Below, piece by piece: positions 18,122 through 26,150 of a DNA stretch of 45,941 nt. A program made the position numbers and the translations under genes. Position 1 is the stretch's first letter, and every line of letters begins with the position of its first letter. The notes beneath the pieces were generated by a model. The model made no database searches, was not told the DNA's origin, and was given only the letters and a program-made list of their open reading frames with translations. Source of the stretch: Candidatus Heimdallarchaeum endolithica (GTDB lineage Archaea; Asgardarchaeota; Heimdallarchaeia; Heimdallarchaeales; Heimdallarchaeaceae); assembly GCA_021513715.1 (NCBI GenBank), contig CP084167.1, forward strand, positions 3,280,843 through 3,326,783. Reading direction: 5' to 3'.

Positions 18122-19992
18122 TGAGTAAAGCAAGAAACAAACAAGCTAATTCAACTTATAAAGAAGCCATATTCTCTGCAGGATTATTGATAAACAAACT
18201 CGATAGAGACTCACTTAAGGATTTAAAAAGATCTTTGAGAAGATTCATAGTTAGGAAATGTAAGGCAAATGAATTTGAAATTAAAGAAATTAATACATTC
18301 TTATTTGTTAATGCTTCTTTTTCTCCAAACTTAATTAGTAATGCTGAAAGTCGTATTAGAATAGAAAATGGTGTAAAGGATATAATTATTAATTATGCTT
18401 TAAAAGAAAATAACAAGTTTTCTAGGCAAATTGCAAAAAATATCGAAATAAAAGACATTTCACAAATTTTACTAGATTTAATAAACAATTCTAATTCACC
18501 AAAAAAGAAACAATTGATTGAAACAGTAATAAGAAGAGGAAAAGAGATTCAGCAACGTTCCATTGTTCATGTAACAAATGTTATTCTTAATTCATTCATT
18601 TTGTCATGGGATAAAGAAGATTATAAAATTATTTTTCCAGATGAACATGTAGAAAGAAAAGAAATAAGTGCAGATGTTTTTGGTACATTTCAAAGTTTGT
18701 TAGAAAATCTTTCAGTAATACAATATGCTTATATTTCAATGGAAAATCTCAGCTGGATAATTGGTTCCTATGAATATGCTCTAGACAATTTGTATGAGCT
18801 GATATCTGACCTTTCTAAAGAAATTAAAACTTCTCCTACAATCTCTAAATCTTTTTGGAGGGCTTTGAGAGTAATTTTTGGGTTGTTATCAACAACTCAG
18901 CAAATCCTATCAGACTTGTTGAAGCAACTAAATAAATTTGTTGAGATAAAAGAAGAATTTAAGAAACAATTTAAACAGTTGAATTTTTACTCTCTTACTG
19001 CTATATTGAAAAAATACAATATTGAAAATGAAACAGCTGATTTTATTGTTTGGGTCAGTCAATTACTTCAAAATACAAAGATGACCTATAGTCTACTTTT
19101 GGACTTGATTAATTGCTGTAAGACTTCAGAAAAAATGGAAATGAAAAATATAGAACTCATTATCTCAAATTTCGGATGGGTTCTTGCAGATATTCAAACA
19201 ATGAAATTTTTTACTGAAAAATTTAGAGATATAACTTTCTTTCAATCTTTTCCACCTGAAATAGTTGTAGAAACAAAGAAAGAAATGCGTTTACCTGAAG
19301 ATGTAGTAATTAAAGGCGTTAGTTTGTTCAAAACTTATAGATTATTTGGTTCTACTGTCTATGCTTTAAGAGGAATAGATATTGAAGTATGTAAAGGAGA
19401 AATGGTAGCTATTTTAGGTCCTTCAGGTAGTGGTAAAACCACTTTGTTAAATCTTTTAGCTGGGCTTGATTCACCTGATAATGGGGCAATATTCTTTAAA
19501 GGTAAAAATATACATTTAATGCCTGATTCTGTTTTCTCCATGTACAGAAGGAAAGACATGGGTTTTATTTTTCAGTACTACAATCTTATCCCACAATTGA
19601 CAGTATTAGAAAATGTAATGCTACCAGGATTGATGGTAGGTAAAACAGCGAAAGAGGTTAAACAAAAAGCTATAGAATTGCTTAAAATAGTGGGTATTGA
19701 GCGTTTTAAGAACCAGTTTCCTATTAAGTTGTCTGGAGGACAAATGCAGAGAGTAACAATAGCAAGATCAATGATAAACGACCCTGTACTACTTTTTGCT
19801 GATGAACCTACTGGAGATTTGGACAATGCTACAGGAAAAATAGTCGTTGATCTTATTCATCGTTTTTCTAAAGAAAAAGGGACTGCTGTGATTTTTGTTA
19901 CTCATGATGAAGAAATGGCTAAAAAGTGTGATAGAATAATCAGAATTAGAGATGGAAGAATACATTCAGAAGAAATAATTAAAAAGAATTAA
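18121..19992 (+). CDS. ABC ATPase with a long helical N-terminal domain
   Basis: A 623-residue protein. Residues from about 395 onward form a complete LolD/MacB-type ATPase: Walker A GPSGSGKTT, signature LSGGQMQR, Walker B LLFADEPTGDLD and switch His in VTHDEEMAK. The first 390 residues are a separate, nearly all-helical region, Lys/Glu-rich, without membrane segments, signal peptide or recognised motif. The ATPase domain alone would be the normal full length, so this is a fusion or a large regulatory extension. It overlaps the preceding ATPase gene (TAATG). The extension might tether the ATPase to a cytoplasmic partner or sense a signal; this is inference. The frame is uninterrupted. Confidence 0.9.
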   Translation: MSKARNKQANSTYKEAIFSAGLLINKLDRDSLKDLKRSLRRFIVRKCKANEFEIKEINTFLFVNASFSPNLISNAESRIRIENGVKDIIINYALKENNKFSRQIAKNIEIKDISQILLDLINNSNSPKKKQLIETVIRRGKEIQQRSIVHVTNVILNSFILSWDKEDYKIIFPDEHVERKEISADVFGTFQSLLENLSVIQYAYISMENLSWIIGSYEYALDNLYELISDLSKEIKTSPTISKSFWRALRVIFGLLSTTQQILSDLLKQLNKFVEIKEEFKKQFKQLNFYSLTAILKKYNIENETADFIVWVSQLLQNTKMTYSLLLDLINCCKTSEKMEMKNIELIISNFGWVLADIQTMKFFTEKFRDITFFQSFPPEIVVETKKEMRLPEDVVIKGVSLFKTYRLFGSTVYALRGIDIEVCKGEMVAILGPSGSGKTTLLNLLAGLDSPDNGAIFFKGKNIHLMPDSVFSMYRRKDMGFIFQYYNLIPQLTVLENVMLPGLMVGKTAKEVKQKAIELLKIVGIERFKNQFPIKLSGGQMQRVTIARSMINDPVLLFADEPTGDLDNATGKIVVDLIHRFSKEKGTAVIFVTHDEEMAKKCDRIIRIRDGRIHSEEIIKKN

Positions 19993-20006
19993 ATTAATTT
20001 TAGTAT

Positions 20007-20477
20007 ATGTCTGAAAAAGAGTTGAAAACATACATCAAAATAATAGAAAAAAGTTACTCTTCTTTTAGAGAACATGTGGAAAACTTTCCTGAAGAAGCTC
20101 TAGATTGGAAAATAAATGATTTTTCTGGTTCTCCGAGATGGATTATCAGTCATGTGATAAAAGATCAATATCCATTTACTGATTTTATAGTAAAAGGAAA
20201 AACTTCTAGTTCTCAACTAAAAATAGAAGAAATAAAAGGAGATATTAGTAATATCCTAAAAAAATATGATAAAATGGTAAAAGATACAGTTGAATCTATG
20301 CAAAGTCTAAAAGAGGAAGATCTAACTTTAATAAGAGAAATGAAAAATTATAAGCTTTCAGTAGAAGAGTTGCTATTTGAATTTATATATCATATTAATC
20401 ATCATTGTGGACAACTAGCAATGATTTTAGGTACGTGGAAAAGATCAAAGAAAGCAGAAAATAGTAAGAAAAACTGA
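20007..20477 (+). CDS. DinB-fold four-helix protein
   Basis: A 156-residue protein of the DinB/YfiT-like four-helix bundle superfamily. Three His residues of the usual metal triad can be placed: ISHVIKDQ in the second helix, and FIYHINHHCGQLAMI in the last, matching the H-x-x-x-H-x-x-Q pattern. RWIISHVI and the Trp in ALDWKI are also typical. Members include bacillithiol or mycothiol S-transferases and hydrolases, but archaeal members have no assigned reaction. It starts 14 nt after the ABC operon and is probably its last gene, hinting at a role in modifying or detoxifying something handled by the exporter. Confidence 0.75.
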   Translation: MSEKELKTYIKIIEKSYSSFREHVENFPEEALDWKINDFSGSPRWIISHVIKDQYPFTDFIVKGKTSSSQLKIEEIKGDISNILKKYDKMVKDTVESMQSLKEEDLTLIREMKNYKLSVEELLFEFIYHINHHCGQLAMILGTWKRSKKAENSKKN

Positions 20478-20533
20478 CAAAGAGATTTGTTAACAAAATT
20501 TATTATCTCATTTAATTAACCTTGAAAATATAA

Positions 20534-21517
20534 ATGGACAAACAACAACTAATTTTTGATTGTGTTAACAATATTCATGCATATGTTGTCATAGTAGGAA
20601 AAGAAGGTAATGTTATTTTTGCTAACAAGAAAGCATTAAATCTCTTTTATATTGATCAAGAAACAATACGTGATAAACAATTTTATGATATGCTAAAAGA
20701 AAGTGATACTAGTCAAAGAAATGTTGATTTTTATCTTTCTTTCAAGAAACTTTTCCAAGCTCCTCAAACTGATTCATTTTTAGAAACTACTCATACTAAA
20801 AAATATGGTCTTACTACAATAATATGGTCAGCTAAAACTGTTGATGATTATACTTACTATACTGGTTATGATTTTTCAATTTTTAAAAAAATAGAGGAAG
20901 AAATGAGAACCAGTTTTGAAAAGTACAAAATAATATTTAACAACAGTTTAAATGCAATGTATTTAGTTAAAATCACAAAAGAACATCCAGAAGGGATTTT
21001 TATTGATGTAAATAAAATAGCCTGTAAACAAACAGGATATTCAGTAGAAGAAATCCTAAATTTTCAACCTAAATCATTTTTTAAAGATTCGTACAATTAT
21101 ATTTTCTTATCTAATAGTGAATGGAATCATACTTTTGTAGAAGAACAGCATACAAAAGAAGGAAAGTCCTTTCCAATCAGAATTATTGCAAAAAAAATAA
21201 AGATTCAGGGTGAACTATTTATTTTGATTGTTGTTCAAGATATCACAAAAGAGAAAAAAGAATTAGATCTGATGCATACTCTGATGAATAAATTAGAAGA
21301 AGAAATTTATCGTTATTTAATTTTAATTGATAAAATAAGAAATCCACTAACAGTTATTTCAGCTCTTGCTGACTTAGGAAAAACAAAATATTCAGAAAAA
21401 ATAATTAGTAAAGTAAATGAAATAAGTGAAATCTTATCAGAAATAGATGATTCATTGATAATTACAGAAAAGTTAAGAAATAAGATATTAAAGTATATTT
21501 CTGAATATCTTGAATAA
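20534..21517 (+). CDS. PAS-domain protein with degenerate histidine-kinase helix
   Basis: A 327-residue cytoplasmic sensor. PAS domain 1 covers about residues 5-120 (AYVVIVGKEGNVIFANKKAL) and PAS domain 2 about 125-240 (IIFNNSLNAMYLV, ending ILIVVQDITKEKKE). Then comes a coiled helix like the HisKA dimerisation domain, with IDKIRNPLTVISALADL in the place of the phospho-acceptor box HELRNPLTVI. The acceptor His position is Asp/Lys, and no HATPase domain follows before the stop. It therefore cannot be a conventional kinase; it may dimerise with another kinase or act as a phosphorylation-independent sensor. No response regulator is nearby. The frame ends in a normal stop, with no sign of a truncated ATPase domain downstream. 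Confidence 0.8.
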   Translation: MDKQQLIFDCVNNIHAYVVIVGKEGNVIFANKKALNLFYIDQETIRDKQFYDMLKESDTSQRNVDFYLSFKKLFQAPQTDSFLETTHTKKYGLTTIIWSAKTVDDYTYYTGYDFSIFKKIEEEMRTSFEKYKIIFNNSLNAMYLVKITKEHPEGIFIDVNKIACKQTGYSVEEILNFQPKSFFKDSYNYIFLSNSEWNHTFVEEQHTKEGKSFPIRIIAKKIKIQGELFILIVVQDITKEKKELDLMHTLMNKLEEEIYRYLILIDKIRNPLTVISALADLGKTKYSEKIISKVNEISEILSEIDDSLIITEKLRNKILKYISEYLE

Positions 21518-21589
21518 AATTAAAATCTTAAGAGAATAAAATTAATAAATTATATGAAAGTAATGTAGTTAGCTAAATTTTATCCACTT

Positions 21590-22276
21590 TTACAATTCTT
21601 GTGATTTGAGCTTTGTTAGAATTATTTCTCTTTCTGTGTATTTTGAAGCTTCAGGATCATGTGTAGCTATTAACAGAGTTTTGTTGAAATGATCACACAA
21701 ATCAGAAAGATATTGATAAACAACTTGAGAATTCTCTAAATCTAAATTTCCTGTAGGTTCATCAGCAAGGATAATATCTGGATTGTTAGCAAGAGCTACA
21801 GCAATTGCTACACGTTGTTGCTCTCCTCCACTTAAAAATGCAGGTTTTTGATTAAGATAACGTTGTATATCCAATAGTTCTACAAGTTCATTAATTCTCT
21901 CTTTTCGTTCTCTTCTTTCTTTTTTTGCCAAAACCATTGGAAATTCTATATTTTCTTCAATTGTCAAAAAAGGAGCTAAATTGAAGGATTGATAAACAAG
22001 ACCTACCTTTTTGCATCTGTATTCAGCAAGTTGATCTTCGTTGTAGTCAACTATATTTCTTCCTTCGACAAGTATTTTCCCAGCAGTAGGTTTAAGGATT
22101 CCAGCTAGGCAATGTAACAATGTTGTTTTCCCAAGTCCTGATTTTCCTCTGATTGCTACCTTTTCTCCTTTATTTATCTTAAAACTTATTCCAGGTAGTG
22201 CAACAGTTTCGACTTTTCCTTTATACACATGTATTAAGTCGATTACTCTAATTATTGGTTCTTTTTTCTGATTCAT
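21590..22276 (-). CDS. ABC transporter ATPase, LolD/MacB type (second system)
   Basis: A 228-residue ATPase. Walker A is GKSGLGKTT, the signature is LSGGEQQR, Walker B is [12 protein letters not shown], and the switch His is in [10 protein letters not shown]. It starts directly after the stop codon of the permease gene (TAA then ATG), with AGGAAG as likely ribosome-binding site, and is the last gene of a minus-strand operon of two large permeases plus this ATPase. It should drive the permeases encoded at 22277-28888. Because the IS at 23.5 kb lies upstream in the operon, its transcription may now be reduced or depend on a promoter downstream of the element. Confidence 0.95.
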   Translation of the reverse strand: MNQKKEPIIRVIDLIHVYKGKVETVALPGISFKINKGEKVAIRGKSGLGKTTLLHCLAGILKPTAGKILVEGRNIVDYNEDQLAEYRCKKVGLVYQSFNLAPFLTIEENIEFPMVLAKKERRERKERINELVELLDIQRYLNQKPAFLSGGEQQRVAIAVALANNPDIILADEPTGNLDLENSQVVYQYLSDLCDHFNKTLLIATHDPEASKYTEREIILTKLKSQEL

Positions 22277-23458
22277 TTATAACTTCCTCTTTTCTATTTT
22301 TGAAACAAAGTGGTTTACTCCCTTTAATCTAAAAGAGAGATAGTAAATGGCTTCCAATATTGTTAAAATAAAAATTAAGATAGTTGGTAAAATAAGCGCA
22401 AAAATTGAATTCCTATAAATAAAAGGTAATCCATAAGAAGAATTTAAGATAATTAAAATTATTTTAGTGAAAAAGAATGCGCCAAGTTGAGATAAACTAA
22501 ATAAGATAGCAATTGTTAGAAAATACCAACTAAAACTATTGAAAATCTCTTTTTTCTTTTTTAATCCTCTGATATTAAGATAAGAAAAATTGTTTTTATT
22601 GCTTTTTTGAACATCTGCAAAAATTAAACTTAAGATTATTGCTAATGTAACTTCAGCTAAAATAACAGGAAGATTAAGAATGTTTATTAAATATGATTCA
22701 TTGTAATCTGTCTCTGTAATTGTAGAATTATGAATGAGAGAGTATTCTATTCCTAATTCATTTAATTTTGTTATAAATTCGTCTCCTTCTTCTTGATCAA
22801 TTATACTAACGTATGTAATAATGTAATTTTTTAAATTTTCAAATGTACTGTTGTCCCATTTAGATAGAATCCAATTACCTTGGAAAGAGACAAAGAAAGG
22901 TAGAAATTGAGCAATGTCTAATAAAACCTTAGTTTTATAATTTACATCACGATAATTCTGTGAATAAGGAACTAATATTTTATCGCCTACTGTAAGATAG
23001 TGTTCTTTGGCATAAGAAATTGAAGTAATAGCAAAATCAGATGTTTCATTAAGCTTTAAAAATACTTCACGATTCTTTAATTCTTGAAAATATTCTGAAA
23101 TATAATATGCATTTTCATAAAATTTTATCGGGTCAGAAATTTCAATACTGAATATTAGTTGTCCTTCAATAATAGAGGTACTTACAAAAGAAAGAATATA
23201 ATTGTTTGATTCAGTAATATTGATTACTTTTTCTATATCATCAGTGTTGACAGCAAAAGAGAGCGCCCCAACTCTTGTTGAAAGATTTAATTGTTCTTGA
23301 TGTATTTTCAATGAAGAATGAGATGAAGAGAGAATAGTGCTAAAAAGCATAATTAAGAAAATTATGTTTACATATCTTTTCTTATTTTTTAAGACTTGAA
23401 TAAATGATCTTAATAAAAATAAGTGAATTTCACTGAAATAAGAAAAAACTTTTCCTAT
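22277..23458 (-). pseudogene. C-terminal part of an FtsX-type permease, cut off by the IS
   Basis: This is the downstream 393 codons of an ABC permease whose first 489 codons are at 24684-26150. It keeps one membrane segment near its beginning (VNIIFLIMLFSTIL), an extracytoplasmic region of about 200 residues, and three C-terminal FtsX-type helices. The open frame runs on into the IS end (to a TTG at 23557), but those 33 codons are element sequence. If the IS and one copy of the target duplication are removed, the codons ATT AAA ATT of the upstream part join ATA GGA AAA here without a frame change. It could still be expressed as a half-protein from an internal start. Confidence 0.85.
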
Positions 23459-23465
23459 AATTTTA

Positions 23466-24683
23466 TAGTACTTCCGAATTATCGTAAAAGTTATGGGTTG
23501 AAAGCCCGACAATAATAATATGAACAATTCTAACTTCAGCTTATTAAAATCGGTCAAAAGTTTTTTAGAAAAACGCTTTCAACCCACAAGAGAAGATAGG
23601 AAAACAAGTATAAAAGTTTGTCACTGGATAAGAAAGATGGATTTTCCACACAAAGGACAGAGGAAAAGAGGAGAAACAAAAGAAGAGGTTAAGAAGACCG
23701 TCATGGGAGCAGTGGTGGAACAAACATCTATCGAGCAGTCAGCTGAACAATTTTCGACTAAAGACGGAGATACAATACGTTATCACTTGAACAAATTGGA
23801 TATAAACGGCATATCAGAGGTTTTCATCTCTTCATTTCAGCAGTGTGGGGAACTATTGAAAAGAAAGAAGAAAATAAAGAGTCCATTAATACTAGCAGTA
23901 GACACGATGGACATACGATATTATGGGAAAAGAAGAGATGAGTATATTCACCAGTATAAAAATGAATGGTTTTATCGATATATCACGGTTTCAACAGTCA
24001 AATCACCTTATGGTGCTCTTCCTTTAGGTGCATTTCCCGTGTCAACTTTTGATTCTAAAGAGGGACTATTAGAATCGCTCTTCAACAAGTTTAGTCTTAA
24101 AAACAGGAACATAAAGGTGTTGTATGCAGATAGAGGTTTCTATTCTGTTGAAGTAGTGAAACTACTACAAGCCTACACTATTCCTTTCGTCATTGGAGCG
24201 CGGAAAAATAAGAAGATTAGGTCATACCTGGAAAACTTTCCTAAAACAGGTAAAATAACTTCTGTTCCTTACACTATGAAAAGTGTGCAAGGTGAAACTA
24301 CAGAAGTTATGTTGCATGCTTATTGGCTCCCAAAGCGGAAAGACTGGTTTGTTTGTATCAGTTGGCATATTTCTTCAGAGCAACAGATCTACGATTATTG
24401 TCATCGGTGGGGTATAGAGACGTCCTACCGTCTTCTCAAGAGCATTAGTGTTTCTACAACTACCAATAATGCCACCGTCAGGTTCTTGTATCTTTGTTTT
24501 TCTCTTCTCGTCCTCGCTTTATATGTTTGTTTTCGCTCTTCTGTTATCCCTCCTTTTTTCACTCCCCCGTCTAACAAACCTTTGTTGAAACGCTCAAGAC
24601 CTGTTACGCTCTATTTCACCTTGAGGTGTTTACGCTCAAGTTTGTATGGAGGTGAGATAGTCTAAGTTATTGCGGAAGTACTA
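23466..24683 (+). mobile_element. Intact 1218-bp DDE insertion sequence (IS4 superfamily)
   Basis: The element is bounded by perfect 11-bp terminal inverted repeats: TAGTACTTCCG at 23466-23476 and its complement at 24673-24683, extending imperfectly to about 18 bp. It is flanked by a 7-bp target duplication, AATTTTA, at 23459-23465 and 24684-24690. It encodes one transposase on the plus strand and nothing else. It interrupts an FtsX-type permease gene running the other way, and its right terminal repeat supplies the TAG stop that ends the upstream half. A 97-percent identical truncated left end lies at 5855-6095, so the family has been active here more than once. Confidence 0.95.
23520..24665 (+). 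CDS. IS4-superfamily DDE transposase
   Basis: A 381-residue transposase. The catalytic triad can be placed at D128 (LAVDTMD), D204 (YADRGFYS) and E300. The glutamate sits in YCHRWGIETSYRLLK, which fits the Y-(2)-R-(3)-E-(6)-K signature of the IS4 superfamily. The N-terminal 100 residues are basic with a probable DNA-binding region. Overall size and archaeal host are compatible with ISH3-type elements, but the 7-bp target duplication is longer than I would expect for that group, so the subfamily is left open. The frame is intact and the ends match, so the element may still move. Confidence 0.93.
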   Translation: MNNSNFSLLKSVKSFLEKRFQPTREDRKTSIKVCHWIRKMDFPHKGQRKRGETKEEVKKTVMGAVVEQTSIEQSAEQFSTKDGDTIRYHLNKLDINGISEVFISSFQQCGELLKRKKKIKSPLILAVDTMDIRYYGKRRDEYIHQYKNEWFYRYITVSTVKSPYGALPLGAFPVSTFDSKEGLLESLFNKFSLKNRNIKVLYADRGFYSVEVVKLLQAYTIPFVIGARKNKKIRSYLENFPKTGKITSVPYTMKSVQGETTEVMLHAYWLPKRKDWFVCISWHISSEQQIYDYCHRWGIETSYRLLKSISVSTTTNNATVRFLYLCFSLLVLALYVCFRSSVIPPFFTPPSNKPLLKRSRPVTLYFTLRCLRSSLYGGEIV

Positions 24684-26150
24684 AATTTTAATAGAAATAA
24701 ATGAAAAAAGTTGGAAATTAAAAATTATAGTTCCTAGAAAAATAATTAAACTCATTGAAATAAGTAATATCTGAACAGCAGATAGATTTCCCGCTTTCAA
24801 GAACTCTCTATTATTTATCCAGAATAGAGTTATTCCTAAAATCATAAAAATAAAAGAAAAGATCTGTATAACAATTTCACTAATCTTTGATTTAGAAATT
24901 GCTTCAGAATATGTCTTATTGTTTATTTGTATATTCTGAAAAGTTGAAGAGTTTAATCTTGTTTGTAAAATAACTAGAATAAATGAAAGAACACCATTAT
25001 CTAGCAATATCACTAATTTTGAAATATCCCATTGAAATAAACTCTTCATTAATAAAATGGATGTTGTAAGTGATATTGTAAAAGATATAAAGGTAATCAT
25101 GAATTGGATGAAAATCATTCTACTTTCTTGTGAACTAGATTTCGAACCCCTTGAATTAAAAAATAATATTGTATTTCTTATTTCACCTTCAGATTGTTTA
25201 ATATAAATGTATGTTATCGCTCCGAATACTACAGATAACAAAAAAACAATTGAGATTGAAAGAAAAAGATGCTGATAAAAAAAATCCAAGAACGCATTAT
25301 ATTTGCGAAGAAAAATATCATTGAATTTTAATTTTGCAAGTATTTCAGAAGCAGGATTATTGGAAATGTAGTTATAGAGAATTAGGAAACTCTTGATAAT
25401 TTCACCAGTGTAATTTAAATATGCCTTCTTCACTTTTGCTGGTAAGTAGTTTAAATATTCTGATTTGTCAAATTTGAAGTATGAAAAAAAAGAAGAAGTC
25501 TCATTTGCAATAACACGCAGTAAAGACAAAATATTTGCCTTTTTTATAGTTTGAAAGAAGAAAGACTCTGTTAGTAAAAGATTAACTTTTTTTAAATTTT
25601 GATAAAAAAGATATTCTTTTGTTGTTGGAAAAAAAGAAGTAAATACAGATACATTTTCTGTTTTTTCTGGTGCAACATAAAGGGATACATTTTTTAGTTC
25701 AAGTTCATTATTCCAACTAATATTGACAACTGATAGATTAATATTTATTCCATCTTTTAAAATTAACACAGGTGTAGAGAGATTAATATTATTGAATTTT
25801 CTTTCTAAGTTTTGATTTACAATTAATAAATTATAATCTGTAACAGGACTATTATCAATTTCTATTTGTATTATCTTTGATTGTACAATAGTTATAGTTA
25901 CAGGTTCATAGCTAGAAAACCTATCATAATATGAATTATATAAATCAATATAAGTTTCAAAAAACTGTGTAGCTTGTACTTCTAAATCAGATTCATTAGA
26001 AGAAAAAATTAAGTCTGACCACTTAGTATGGGAAGAGGATAAAAAAGTGTAAAATGAAAGAGAAGAAACAAAGAGAAGTGACAAAATAATAATAAATTCA
26101 ACAACAATAATCTTTCGCTGACTCTTAATTATAATCTTCGTGAACCTCAA
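24684..26150 (-). pseudogene. N-terminal part of an FtsX-type permease, cut off by the IS
   Basis: The first 489 codons of an ABC permease. One membrane helix near residues 17-35 is followed by an ectodomain of about 260 residues with many Asn-X-Ser/Thr sites, then a first FtsX-type helix group (about 295-420) and two more helices at the end. The frame stops at a TAG that belongs to the IS terminal repeat (24681-24683). The start is TTG in an aaTTGAgg overlap with the stop of the preceding permease, with GGAGAG six nt before, so the genes were translationally coupled. The rest of the protein is at 22277-23458; the rejoined protein would be 882 residues, similar to its 913-residue neighbour. 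Confidence 0.85.

Noticed and set aside
22277..23557. The 426-codon frame as a complete permease starting at TTG 23557
   Set aside because: Its first 33 codons are IS sequence, and the gene continues in frame across the element into 24684-26150.
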